Assembly: GCA_029204225.1 (NCBI GenBank)
Contig: CM055112.1
Location: 27,983,063-28,047,062 of the forward strand
Reading direction: 5' to 3'
Source: Diphasiastrum complanatum
Lineage: Eukaryota; Streptophyta; Lycopodiopsida; Lycopodiales; Lycopodiaceae
DNA: 64,000 bases
Of the stretch, positions 22,882 through 35,059 are shown piece after piece (positions within the stretch are counted from its first letter, which is position 1; every line of letters begins with the position of its first letter). The translations under genes and the position numbers were made by a program. The notes beneath the pieces were generated by a model that saw nothing but the letters and a program-made list of their open reading frames with translations, did not search any database and was not told the origin of the DNA.

Positions 22882-23998
22882 ATGGATGAGTATTCCATCC
22901 TACGGAAGTTTTGTTACTTAGCCGAGGAGCTTCATGATGAGTATGGCTTGGGCCTAGAAGGGCAAAAGAGAGCACTCCAGCAAGTTTGGGGGTGAGGACA
23001 GTGTGTCTCACAATGCTCTGTCCACTCCAAGATATATACCTGAGGTGGAGGCGATGAATCAGAGAGTCGTAGAAAGATCAGGGAGGATGCTTGCAAGGCT
23101 ATCAGAATTAAAGGACAACATTCAGAAGAAGAAGAAGAAACTGTTGGTCAAGCAAGGAAAAAAGACGGTCATCCAAGTAATCAAGGACGAGATTCATGGG
23201 CTGGAGAAGCGCCTGGTTGAGCTACGGACACGGACTCCTCCCAATGAAGAGGAGATAAAAAAAGTGAATGATGAGCTCAATTTAACCCGATGCATGCTAA
23301 AAAAGATGAAAGTGCAACCGGATGCCCAGTCCCTCGGAAGGGAGGTTGCAAAGGAGGAGGTAAATTTTTTGGTAGTCTATTTTTTTTTTTCTGTTTTGTA
23401 CTTTTCGTTTTTATGAAGCTTATGAACGCGTTGTGATCATATCAATGAAATCTTTGAAACTTTTAATAATTTACATGTTTTTTTTTGGGTACTTTTAAGA
23501 TTTTTTTGGGTACTTTTAAGATTTTTTTGGGTACTTTTGGTACTTTTGGATTTGTTTTTAATATTGTTTGGCATTTTCTATGCTTTGTTTGGTACTTTTA
23601 AGGTCATGTTTGGTACTTTTGGTACTTCTAGATTTGTTTTTTAGTACTGTTTGGCACTTTAATGCTTTTTTTGGTAGTCTTTTTAAAATGCTTGATAGTT
23701 TTGAAGCTAATGTATATTATATATAGTGTTGGCTATTGTTTGGTATTGATGTTTATTGTTTGGTGCTATTTTGTAATAATTTAGATTTTCATTGCAAAGG
23801 GAATACAAAAAATTGGAGTCGGATTGGAAGACTGCTCAACGACACACTGATTTTGTGAGCCTCATGAAAGAGAGGATCAGCCAGGGACACAGATTCACTT
23901 TGTTCCCGAGACCCCACGTGGTGGGTGGGGCAGACTATATCCACGACCTTGGGTCTTGTAATGCCATGTATTTGCTAAATAATGAATATCTACTCTAA
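22882..23998 (+). pseudogene. Decayed spliced gene for a coiled-coil protein, family unknown
   Basis: The sequence 'ctatctgttttgcag' before 22871 looks like a 3' splice site. The ATG at 22882 opens MDEYSILRKFCYLAEELHDEYG. A frameshift near 22990 leads into a long lysine/glutamate-rich coiled-coil segment (KDNIQKKKKKLLVKQ, EEIKKVNDELNLTR). The frame ends at GAGGAG|GTAAAT (23359/23360), a good 5' splice site. The sequence resumes at about 23800 with REYKKLESDWKTAQRHTDFV, then RFTLFPRPHVVGG, and stops at 23996-23998. The best in-frame acceptor for the last block is not canonical. The intron is full of 'tttggtacttt' repeats. No function can be assigned. Probably dead because of the frameshift. 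Confidence 0.5.
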
Positions 23999-24355
23999 TA
24001 TGTCAATATATACTTTAATATGAAGATATGTGCTAGACAATTATATATTATGAAGAACCCTATATCATTTTTCGGGATAGAGCTGCTAAAGACTTGTCTT
24101 GCACTAAAGGACAAGACCTCCAGAAGTGAAACGATGCACTTACAAGTCACTTACACGAATCGAGTAGATTCGAATCACCATTTTAAACTAGAATAATTTA
24201 AACTCGTAGTTAAATTTATCTTAGTAAGGTATAAGGTACATACATGTAACTCATATTACTTAAAACTATTCAATGGAACGACGCAGCTTTAATCTCTAGA
24301 AGTGTGTTTGTTCGTTTCGTAGGAAATATATGGAAGACATGATTCAATCTCAAAT

Positions 24356-24493
<138 letters not shown>

Positions 24494-24596
24494 ATGTACT
24501 TGTGAGAGATTGAAGAAGCGAATAGAGTATCAAAAACTATCTTTTTTTATCTATGTTCTCCGCACTACTAAGTGTGAGTGATCTTGAGTCTACTAG

Positions 24597-24635
24597 AAAT
24601 AAATAAATAAAAAATATATAAATAAATAAATAAAA
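24597..24635. repeat. (AAAT)n simple repeat
   Basis: Imperfect AAAT/ATAA repeat about 105 bp after the GA tract. Confidence 0.9.
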
Positions 24636-24839
24636 TTCACTGTCAATTTTCATAATTTTTCTTACTTGTTATTTTTAATATTTTTTATAGGACCCCTTGT
24701 TTCTTAACTTGTTTTCATTTTATACTACATTCTTTTAAAAAAATTGTATCACTTTCGTGTGACATTGGATTTCAATGTTGTAAAAGGAAAAAGTGGTCAT
24801 TACGTTCAGTTCACTTAAATGGCACCAAAAAGAATGAGT

Positions 24840-27050
24840 AATACAGAAGAAATTCCTGCTACAGAAAATCCAACTGGAATAGAAGAAATGTTAACCTTGG
24901 GAAATAACCTTCGCCAACCTCTCAGATGGAAGATCTGACACAGATAAAACTATGAAAAAACGGACGAAGGTTTCTGACACAAGAAAATACAGTTTCTATA
25001 ATTTGACGAGAGTAAAAATCAAGATTTTTTGTGATCTGATCAGGAAGAATCTTTGTCGAACTCAAAAATAGTATTTCACTATAAATAGAATGTTCTGAAA
25101 ACTCAACGAAAGTTCTGGCGAAGGATCAAGAGTAATACTAATATTTTTGCAAAAAAAATGTCTTTTTTGGCAAAAATATGGGTGGTGTCTTGTATAACAA
25201 TTAAAACTTGAAAAATTGATCAGAGAGTTTTTTTTTTTTTCTCAAAAATAGCACTTTTGAACCTTCGCCGAACGAACCTTCACCTAGGGAAACTTCGTCG
25301 GTCCTATTTTTAGTTTCCGATTTTCCAAATCAAGTCTCCGTCAAAATTTGGGTCAAATCAGATATATTTTGATTTGGATTCTGAGAAATTTATCATTTTT
25401 GAGAGGTATCGGTTGATTGAATTTCGAAATCTTTTTTATGATATAGCAATCAGATTCCTGAAAAGTGACATAGATCTAGCTCATCTGATCTGAGATAGTT
25501 TTGAATGAAAAATCTAGATCCAATCTCATTGTCTACTTGATTTGAATCTGAGAAGATGGCTAATTTGTGCCATCAAGATTGATTGCAATCCTGGTCTAAA
25601 TTGTAGTAGCCATAATGTATCTAATGAATCCACTCTGATACCATGTCCATGAAGCGGGTTTTGTGCTATGAGCAGCTATGCTTTGATGCTCAACGGTGTG
25701 CGCCTATTCTGTGCGAAAGTGTGCTACACTATGCAATCAATTGCAAGACCTAGATACGCGGCTATCAATTACAAACATTGCAGCAATCAATCACAAGTAA
25801 CAGATGTAACGCATGAATCAATGATGGAAGAACAGAATGTATTTTGTATTTTTCTTTTCTTTCAGAGTGAGTTGATAGTGTCTCGCTCGTTCCGACGCTC
25901 CTCTTACAATTATGTATCTACTTGTTGCAGATCTCTATCTCATGTCCATATATGTATTTTGAATTCTAACCTATTATTATGTCCCATCAAGTGAGATTAC
26001 AAGATAGATTAATTGATCATTACAAGAGAGGTTTACGCTAAACTATTAGTTAACTATGTCTCTCTCGCAACGTTCCATTATGGTTGGGCGTGATAGCTTC
26101 AAAGTTTTACGCCCATGACGAGCTATGGTTGTTCGACTTGCCTGACTATTCGTTCTGCTCTCCTTCAACCTTTGGTTGGGGGTCCGACAATTCAGTGTTG
26201 ACGATTGCCAATATGTTAGCCCCTTCAGGAAAATGTCGAAGAATAGATGCATAAGTTCACCATCTCCAACAACAGTTGTGACTGCACCACAATATCACGC
26301 TCTTGCGGTCACATACAAAGGAGATTGTGGTTGTCTACGTCTTCATGCTCCACCAATAATCATCTATGAATCTACTCTAGAATTGTTAATGATCTTTTAA
26401 ACTTTGTAATTAGAATAACATAAAATCATTCAACAACTATATAAGAAAATGAGCGATCAGAAGAAAGGTATAAAAAATTGAAATTGATCATCCAAGTGAA
26501 ACACGACAAAGACCAAACGAATGATCATAGCGATCAGCATCCATGACAAAGATAAAACGACCAAAACGGGTCTTCAATTTCTGACTCCTTAGAGTTAGAG
26601 ATCATTTAGAGGAGTGAAAAAGAGTATTCAGAAAGATAGCAATTATTTACTTTTATAAGTAGAATCATGCGTTGCGCACTATTGTTCTGTGATCTGATCG
26701 TTGTTACTACAACACCTTTTTATATAGAAGCGCTATTTTTCATATCAGTTGTATTCATGTTAAATGCTTGAATAACTCTCACTCTTTCTCCTCTATTATC
26801 AAGTACTCCATAAATGAAGAAATGTATGGCTATCATAAACGCCTAATTGTTTCACATTTATTTATGTTCTGAATATCAGTATTAGCGAATTGCATGGTTG
26901 TCTCAGATGCCTAATCGTTTCTCAATCTCTCTTTACGATTGTCTAAAACACCTGCGCTGATACTCATTAACATCACATATTAGAACTACTCTATATTCCG
27001 TTCTCTAAGTAATCCAAGATCATATTATCGCGTTTCATCGTGTTCTTCCT
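24840..27050 (-). mobile_element. Copia LTR and leader, minus strand, one LTR visible
   Basis: Minus strand at 25643-25633 reads TGGTATCAGAG, directly after an LTR ending 'catggaca' (its CA is plus TG at 25644-25645). The LTR extends rightwards towards about 27050, with a TATATAG-type box near 26435; its outer end was not fixed. The leader (24840-25632) has no gene, and shares the word GAACCTTCGCCGA (25258) with the Gyp1 tandem repeats. Confidence 0.6.
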
Positions 27051-27064
27051 TTGTTGGTGATAAG

Positions 27065-29837
27065 ATAACGAACTTCATTTTCGTTGCGGCTTGATTGTTC
27101 ATTCTAAATCCACACCAACACCTTACAGGATAACACAAGAAGAGTTGGCGGAACTAAAATGACAACTTGGTGAATTGATAGAGAAAGGGTTTATTAGACC
27201 TAGCGTTTCGCCTTTTGGAGCTCCAGTTTTATTCGTGGAAAAGGCAGACAAGACTCTTCAAATGTGTGTGGATTATCGCATGCTCAACTCGAGCACTATA
27301 AAAAACAAGTATCCCATGTTGAGAATTGATGACCTGTTCAACCAATTCAAACATGCCAAGTAATTTACCCGAATAGATCTTAAGTCTGGATGTCACCAAA
27401 TTCGGATAGCTAAAGGCGATGAGCACAGAACGGCTTTTCAAACACGGTATGTGAGTCATGAGTTCATGGTGATGTCATCCAGTCCAACAAACACACCAGT
27501 CACATTTTGCACGTTGATGAACAACATCTTTCAAGACTGCCTAGATGAATATTTTATTGTATACATCGACGACATCTTAATATATAGCAGCAGCCTCAAA
27601 GATCACATTGAACATTTAAGGACAATTCTTCAATGACTAAGGAGGAATTGCTTGTTCGCAAAAAGAGAGAAATGTGAATTTGCAGTAGAGGAAGTTGATT
27701 TCCTTGGGCACGTTATAGGCTACGGAAGAATTCGGATGGATCCTAAGAAGATCAAGGCTATCTTGGACTGGCTAGCACCTAGAACTGTTCATGGCATCAA
27801 ATCCTTTATAGGGCTATGCAAATTCTACAAAAGATTCATCGAGTCGTTTAGCAAAATTGTGGCACCATTGTTGGAGTAGACAAAGACTCATCTAAAGATG
27901 ACATGGACACTTAAATGTGAGACAACGTTCCAAGAACTTAAATGACGAATCACTCAAGAACCCATTCTTGCTCTACTGAACTTTAGCAAACCGTTTGAGG
28001 TCCATACAAATGCATCAAACATCGCTATTGCGACTGTGTTGATGCAAGAAGGAAAGCTAGTTGCATATTTTTTTGAAGAAATTGAGTGACGTAGAGCGAT
28101 GATGGCCAACTCATGAAAAAAAGAGATGGTTGCAGTAGTTCAAGCAATGCAGCATTGGAGATATTATGTAGCAGTAAAGCCCTTCAAGGTGTTCACTGAC
28201 ATCGTATCACTCAAGTAATTTTCATCTCAAGGAATGCTCACGCCAAAGCAAACACGATGTCAAATCTTTCTCTCGAAGATTAACATAGATATTGTACATA
28301 CGGTGGGAAAGAACAACGTGGTTGCAGATGCATGAAGTAGACATGAGCACTTGATGGCAACAATAGCAACCCAAGTGACTAGTCTACTTCAAGAAATCAA
28401 AGATAAATATTGCTCTAATTTCAGTTGGGAAAACCATGTAAACCATTCACTTAGAGAAATCAAATGGTTGTTTATAAACAACGCAAAGTATACGTTCCAA
28501 ATGACATCAACCTAAGGAAGAAAATCTTGAGAGAACATCATGACGTACTCACCGCCAAACAACCGGGTGTGAATCGCATGTATGAACTTCTCAAGAGAGT
28601 TTGTATTGGCCATATATGTGGGTAGATACAGAATCCTATGTACAAACATGTCCTATATGTCAACAAGTGAAGGTGGAACCGTTAGCCTCAACAGGACTAC
28701 TCCAACCATGACCAGTACCAGCATATCCTTGGGAACCAGTGAGCATGGATTTTATTGTACACTACCACATTGTCAAGGTTTTGATTTGGTTTATGTGGTG
28801 GTTGATTGATTTTCAAAACAAGCTCACCTTGTACCAAACAAAAGTTCAGTGACAGTCGAAGAAGTGGCAAGGTTATTTTTCAAATATGTCTTCAAATACC
28901 ATGGCCTGCCTAGAACGATTATTTTAGATCGAGACACCAAGTTTGTGGAAAAGTTTTGGACATGTTTAATTCACCGATCGGACTGAATTTCAGCGCTACC
29001 TATCACCCTCATCATACGGACAAACAGAACGAGACAATATCTATGAAATTATGTCACTTGGGACCAATCTGATTGGGTCAGCTTCTTGGATATCCTTGAG
29101 TTCGCACATAACAACCAAGTGAACATATCTACTGGAAAGGCACCGTTCGAGACAAGCAATGGTGGTTTGCAAATTGTTCCTAGCTCTTTCCTTACAAGAC
29201 TGCAGGAGACCCTTGTCCCCACCGTAGAGAAATTCATCAATAAGTGGCACACAAAGCTCACAAAGGTGAAGGCGTTCTTGAGGCGATCACAACGTAGCAT
29301 GGCAGCTGACATGAACCCACATCGACAAGAACTGAAATTAAATTAAGGTGATCAGGTTTGGTTGTGCACTAAGAATATCACGTTGGCTATTCCATAAGTT
29401 TGTTCACCCTTGTGCTGGTTCCTATTATCACAAAAAAGATCAACCTAGTGGATTATTGAATGGCACTGTCATCAACCTTGGATATGCACGACATGTTTCA
29501 CATCTCATTACTCAAATGGTACAAGCCGGATGAGCGATTTGATCGACAACACGAACTCCGTCACCCACCAATGGCACTTGATGATACAAAGGGTCAACTT
29601 GTTCCAGAACATGTATTGGAACATAGAAAGCCAACTGGCACTCAACATGAATATCCAATGAAGTGGATATGGGCTCCACTCATTGAGGCTTCTACTTGGA
29701 AGTATGAAGACAAACTTAAAGTTGGAGCCCCTGAAATACTGAAAGATTACCTGGCAAAGAATCAACACAATAGCCGTTTTCCTACATTGGCGCATAATGC
29801 TTCACTTGGCAGCATGAATGGTTATGAGTACTCATGA
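27065..29837 (+). pseudogene. Chromovirus (Ty3/Gypsy) pol relic with chromodomain
   Basis: RT lead-in PYRITQEELAELK at 27120, then [29 protein letters not shown], the catalytic FIVYIDDILIYS near 27560, and VDFLGHVIGYGRI. RNase H follows with NNVVADA near 28320. Integrase is heavily broken but its motifs persist: TYHPHHTDKQNE near 29000 and ISTGKAPFE near 29125. The end is open from 29460: DMFHISLLKWY, VPEHVLEHRK, then a chromodomain-like stretch EYPMKWIWAPLIEASTWKYE with PEILKDYL. Chromodomains of such elements bind modified histone tails to guide insertion. Dozens of stops make it inactive. Gag and protease are missing on the left. Confidence 0.85.
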
Positions 29838-30054
29838 CCATTCTGAAGTTCAAGAAACTTTCATATATCTTTCTTATTTGTTGATAAAGTAATTGAAGCT
29901 TTATACAAGTTTTACATAAGTGAACTTAATCCACACTTTTCCTGTGCTACTGCCAATGTACTGTTATTTTATATTTTGGAACTGATAAAAATTAAGCCAG
30001 TGCCATGCATCTTAGGTCTAGTTTGATCTTGATGAGGACATCAGCTTTCTCAAA

Positions 30055-30600
30055 CGAGGACATCATGCTGTAAAACTGACTCGAGTGCACACAATGTGCC
30101 CTATAAGACTCTAAGGGATGACACTCTCTAAAGTCGGGCCCATGTCTAGGAGCCTAGTTGATTTAGCCTGCCGAGATAGCTCCCGGGACCCATATCCGGG
30201 AACTAGACTGATTCGCCAGGCTTGCTAGGCTTAATCAACAAAATAAAAACTAAGTCCTAAAAAGCGTGCTTTACCAGAAAGCACGATATGTTCTAGGACA
30301 GAGGGGGCACGTCGAATCACACCAAAATTATAGGGGGAGTTCGGTAGACAGAAACTTTGGCAACTTATCTAGTGCCAAGGATCCAATCGCCAAGTCTCAA
30401 CTCCCTTTACCAGCGCGAGTCAGGCACAATGCAATTGGTGGCCCCAAGATCTGGCCCCGAGACTTGTCAGTCTATGTATAAATGTAACCTCTTCTAAATT
30501 TAATAAAGTTGATCCTTGGGAATGATTACCATTTTGGTTTCGCCTCCGGGACTGGTCTAAGTGGAAGGACCCTTATTACAACCTTTTTGCATCGTTGGCA
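30055..30600 (+). repeat. Probable 3' LTR remnant of the chromovirus
   Basis: Follows the pol end and has an LTR-like layout. The repeated 'gaggacatca' at 30035-30065 resembles decayed polypurine/linker DNA. A TATGTATAAA word lies at 30472 and an AATAAA near 30503. Neither terminus nor a partner LTR could be fixed, so the limits are approximate. Confidence 0.35.
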
Positions 30601-32260
30601 CCTAAGGGGTCCACGTCACCAATGTGTGGCCTGCCGCTATGCCTTTAGGTCAGTTTGGTGAACACTATGCCTTGGGATGTCATGTGTGAATTGTCTTTGC
30701 CTTTGGTTACAGGGACGGATTCTAAGTTGGCTTTCGGGTTGGTTGAATTTCCAGTTTTTCTAAGTCTGAATGGTTAGGCTTGTTGCATTTCTAAGTTGGC
30801 TTTCCAGTGAGTTCGTGACAAAGGAATGTTTTAAGCGTTTCTTGGAAAAAATGCTCAAGTTTCAGCACCCTTTGAGGCACCGATGCAACAATAGATCCTA
30901 GATTAAGTAAGACGTTGATTATTGAGGGAGAATGGCAATAGATGAAGGGGAGGAACTGGCGAAAGAAAGAAATTTCATAGATACAAACGCTTGTTTCATT
31001 TGTCAATGTCATAAGCAGAAAAGGTTCAAGAGAGTCTGCAGGTCATTTACTAATCTTTTGTTGTTTCTAACGTGTTCGTGTACATGTTGAAGAGCACCTA
31101 TGTAGTTTAAATAGCAGAAAGAAGACCAATTTTAGCACTCGCAACCCTGTGCAAATCAACAATTTTCCAATCTTCTAAAAATTTTGGATACAAACTTTAA
31201 CAAAACAACATACATCTATTCTCACATACCAAGTTGATCCAGTGTATCTAAATCTTCTCACCGATATTGATCTTGAAAATGGATTGAAGCTCAAAGAAAA
31301 GATTGGGCGCGTTCAGGCATATGAAACGAGATCAAAGAAGTTCTCAGCCGCATCCGTGACCTCGAGGAGCAAAATACACGAACCACATCCCTTGCAAATG
31401 CTTTGCGTGCATGCCACCAAGAACTCAGCCATCCATGCATAAAGCCACGTGCACACCAGACAAATAGCCAGCGTAAAGCCACGCGGACATCAGACAAAAA
31501 GCCAATGCAGATTTAGCAAACTAAATATTTCACATATTATCCTGAAAACGAGCTTCAACCTTTATTTAAATACGCTTTAAATATGTTTTAAATATGTGGC
31601 AGGTCCACAATTTAACATAATTATAAAAAAAGTAAATTTAATAATAATTGCAAAAATTAATTTCGGACACAAGCACGTCAATGTTTAATATGATTACAAA
31701 GGACCTTGCCTGTAAGGCAAGGCCAAAAATTCCCTAGAAATTCCAGATCCTCAAAAGTCCAAATCTTCAAGTTGCAAATCTCAAAAAGTTGCACAAGTCC
31801 CAAGTCGCTTGCAAGTTGTAGATCCACAAGTTGTAAGCCTTAAATCCTCATGTTGTGAATCTCAAATTCTCAAGTCACAAAAGAATTACACGTTACAAAA
31901 ATCAGGGCAAGTATTTATGTTGGGTGAACTGTAAAGCAGTGCTCAAGCAAATCAGAAAACTATAGGAGTGGAACCGACAAGTTTTCTCAAAAACCAGCAT
32001 CATAAAAGGTCTAACGATTTTTATACAAAGATATACACCTTTTTTAAGTAAAAGTCTTCAAAAAGCTGGGAAGTTTTATAAAATGCAGGTTTTTTGAGGA
32101 TAACTCAAAAAAGGTTTCTTGAGCACTGTCATAAAGTCCAACTTTTTAAGCTTTGCACATTTTTGGGCAAGTTTGTTGTCGAGCTATCACCCTCAAACAA
32201 GTGTCCTAAAATGCGTTAAGCCTTGAGAGTAGGGCATTTTGCCTTTTACCAAACAACCTT
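30601..32260. other. No clear gene
   Basis: One possible coding scrap lies at about 31240-31500: a frame reading EIKEVLSRIRDLEEQNTR could be a short coiled coil from a retrotransposon Gag, but I cannot place it. The rest is AT-rich with phrases such as 'caagtcccaagtcgcttgcaagttg' in loose repetition near 31750-31870. Confidence 0.35.
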
Positions 32261-32289
32261 TTTAAGCTGAGGTTAAAAGGGAAGTTTTC

Positions 32290-32640
32290 TTGGCATGCTG
32301 AATGGTCGATTTTGGCCGTGAATCTTGCAAGATTTGGTGGCAGTGTGGCACGTTGCCGAGTGCAGCTGCCAGCAGCACAGCGGGCTGGGCTTCGTCTTCC
32401 TAACGCCCTTCCGCGCTTCTGCGGCAACGCTGGCGCCAAGTTGCAACTGCCCAGGCGCGAGCGCCGAATCCCGCCACCAGACGTGACTGGACCGGCGACC
32501 CGACCCGACGTTGGTGCTGGTGTGCGCCGGGCGGCGTGCCCATTTCGCGCCACTTTCCCGCCTTGGACTGCGCAGTCCCACTCCAAACTGCGTGCTAGGA
32601 CCTCCAGGCTTGAGCTTCAAGCTTCAAATGTGAATTTTGT
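32290..32640. other. GC-rich island, no recognised gene
   Basis: About 350 bp, far more GC-rich than its surroundings and with many CpGs. Overlapping open frames exist on both strands (111-126 codons), which is expected where stops are rare by composition. No domain recognised. It could be transposon-derived or a relic promoter island. Confidence 0.45.
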
Positions 32641-33029
32641 GGCGTGAAGCTTAAGACAGTTGCACGAACCGACTATTTGGACGTTTAATCTTCCAGTTTA
32701 AATGGTTCACCGAAGGGTAAAGAGATTACTCAACAGCTCTCCAATTCGAATTTCAGCCTCCGTGACGCCCAGGCTGCAGGGCGATAACGCTCCGACTAGC
32801 CTTGTCACCTGTTTACGCAGGCGGGCGGCAGCAGCCTATAACTACGAAAATTGTTTAAATAAATCATATTAATGATTAATTTCTTTTTTTTCCAAATAGT
32901 ATAATTTAGATAAGTTATAAGCATTTGTTATTACTCGTAGTTTTCAATCGGTACTAGAAAATTTAGTATTTATTAATATTGTGTGTCTTTTTCGGACACT
33001 CATATGTCGCTACTTTTTCTTTACAAACC
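32641..33029. other. No recognisable gene
   Basis: AT-rich spacer between the GC island and the CT-rich tract; nothing supportable. Confidence 0.4.
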
Positions 33030-33497
33030 CAACAAAACTTAACTCAAGAAAAGCCCTAAAAATTTTGATCTCTATATTTCTCCTTCCCTTGCTCTCACCA
33101 TCCCTCACTATATCGCTATTTTTACTCTAGAAACCCTAAGAAATCCTAACCCTAAAAACCTTGCACTCTGTACAATGTCCCATTGTCACCATATCTCTCT
33201 CTAAATTGTCACCATCTCCATCTCTTTCTCTCTCTCTCTACATAACATCTATCTCTACGCTCTCTCACTTTGCGCTCCCCCACTCTCTTACCATCTCTTT
33301 CTGTAAACCCTCACCATCTCTCCCTCTACGTAATGGATACTTTGTGCATATTTTGCCCATTTTTGGACAAATTAAAAAGCAGAATATGCATTTGTTAAAA
33401 AAAAATATGCTGCCAATTCCAGCCTGTGTGTAAGGTGTCAGGAAACAAGCACATGCCTGCCATGTGGTAGCGTCAGAGTGGGCAGAAAAGTCAAACT

Positions 33498-33528
33498 GCT
33501 CATTATGTTTCATAATCATAATGAGCAT
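33498..33528. repeat. Perfect 11-bp stem hairpin
   Basis: TGCTCATTATG and its exact inverse CATAATGAGCA are separated by nine bases. It sits inside the possible transposon bounded by the inverted 'aaagtatccattacg' words described in the next entry. Confidence 0.75.
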
Positions 33529-33535
33529 GTAGAAA

Positions 33536-33698
33536 TAAAGTATCCATTACGCAATGGAAAGGGCCGGGCACAGGCCATTTGGGCAGGTTCGGCTTTCCAA
33601 AGAAATTTAGGCTCAGTCCCTCCGGGCCTAAAAAATTTCTGGAAATCCTTAGAGGGCAGAATGGCTTGTGCGCGGCCCATTCCATAGTACATACTCAC
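33536..33698. repeat. Foldback (MITE-like) inverted repeat
   Basis: The left arm starts near 'agtatccattacgcaatgg' and runs through 'gggccgggcacaggccatt'. The right arm, inverted, reads 'agtatgtactatggaatg' and 'gggccgcgcacaagccatt'. Arms of roughly 70-80 bp pair imperfectly around a short centre near 33615-33625. The outer word 'aaagtatccattacg' is present again in inverted form at 33328-33342. Confidence 0.6.
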
Positions 33699-34559
33699 CA
33701 TCTCTCTCTACACTCTCTGTCACAAGACTCACGATTTCTTTGTTCGCTCTCCTCTCTCTCTCTCTCTCTCTCATCGTCGCTCTTCTTTCTCTCACGATCG
33801 TCCTCTCTTCACGATTGTTCACACAAAGCTGTCTGCAATAGTCCAAATCTTGAAATTCCTCTTAATCCTCCTCTCCTCATCACTTCTCTCTCTCTCTCTC
33901 TTCAACGATCAAGAGGAGCACCTTATGCTCTTTCCCCATCGCTGCTCTTGTGCCAACACTACCTGATGTGCTCTCTTCTAGAACCTTCTTGATCTTTCTC
34001 TTTCTAAAAAGTTCGTGAAGCGAATGCCTCTCCCGAGATAGAAGCTAGCATACAAAAATTCAAGGCACACGTGGCCCAATTAAAATGCACGATTCAACTT
34101 TTTTCCACAACGGGTTACATTCTCACAAAAGCCTCACCGTATTTCTCTCTCACACAAGCCTCGCCATACCTCTTTCTCTCTCTAAACAAGAATGAGCTTA
34201 TCTAATGCTCGATCTCTCTCTGTCTCCCCCAGTGAGCGATCCTCTACTTGTTCTCCTAGCAGCACGCTCTATCTCTCTCTCGATCACCACGATCCTGCTC
34301 CTAACTTTTGCTCCTGTTGGTCCTCCTAGCAGCATGCTCCATCTATCTCTCTCTCCCAATTACCATGATCCTCCTCTTTGGTCAGTGATCAACCACGTCA
34401 CCCCGGGCTCTCACTCTAGAACGTTTAGGGCATTCGTGGCTCAATAAAAATTTAAGAATTTTTTTTTTTTCACAATAACATACATTCTTTTATTATTTTT
34501 ATTTATTAATTATGTAATCTATTTTATACCCTGTATTTTCTGCTAAATTGTGGTTTTTG

Positions 34560-34990
34560 CAACTTGACGATAAAGGGGGAGCTCTGCCGGCCGGCGAGTT
34601 TAGACGGGAAGCGAAAGTCGAGACGTCAGGCGCCGGTTGGCGGCCGCCGGCCAAATCTGTTGGGGCCTACCGCCGGGAGGTCGGTTTCCGGGGGCGGTCC
34701 GCGTCTTTTCGCACCGCTTGCAAACTACGACCGTAGAAGGGTGATTTGACGGTTGAAAGTTGAAAGCCGCAACGTCAGAAGGCCTAACGTCCAAACGTCC
34801 AGGCTGCCGACGACGTCTTCGACGTTCTGAGGGGCATTCGCGTCCGTCACCGATGGTCGACCGACGGGCTCGGCGACGTCGTGGTCGCTTGTGGTGTTGC
34901 GCAACAGGCATGCGCGTCTGCAACAGACAGTCGACCGACGGGACGTCGTGGGCGGTTGCGGTGAGCCATATCTCTAGCTGTTGATTTCCT
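34560..34990 (+). promoter_or_regulatory. GC-rich segment with clustered ACGTC sites, upstream of the ERF gene
   Basis: Seven ACGTC cores occur in about 330 bp (near 34624, 34770, 34789, 34796, 34815, 34876 and 34944), four of them in the palindrome GACGTC, the C-box/TGA-type bZIP core. A direct repeat 'gtcgaccgacgg...gacgtcgtgg' occurs at about 34855 and 34930. Function as an ERF promoter is inferred from position only. Open frames on both strands here look compositional. Confidence 0.45.
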
Positions 34991-35059
34991 TTCTCTTTAC
35001 GCCTCTATTCAACCAGAGATTTTCCCTTCGCTTTTCTCTCTAATCCTTTACAAATAGTG

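Larger units (their letters stand above)
33030..34400. repeat. CT-rich low-complexity tract
   Basis: Strong strand asymmetry. Runs of TCTCTC and phrases such as 'caccatctctctct' recur throughout, with CT runs at 33225, 33750, 33885 and 34345. Short plus-strand frames of leucine/serine-rich peptides (SLSLSL) are compositional. It lies about 1-2 kb upstream of the ERF start and has inverted repeats embedded. Confidence 0.7.

Noticed and set aside
33161-33992. Leucine/serine-rich plus-strand frames upstream of the ERF gene
   Set aside because: Caused by the CT-rich tract; no start context, splice sites or recognised domain.
34548-34984. Arginine-rich frames on both strands in the GC-rich segment
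   Set aside because: Stop codons are rare in GC-rich DNA. Several overlapping frames are open at once, and none resembles a protein family.
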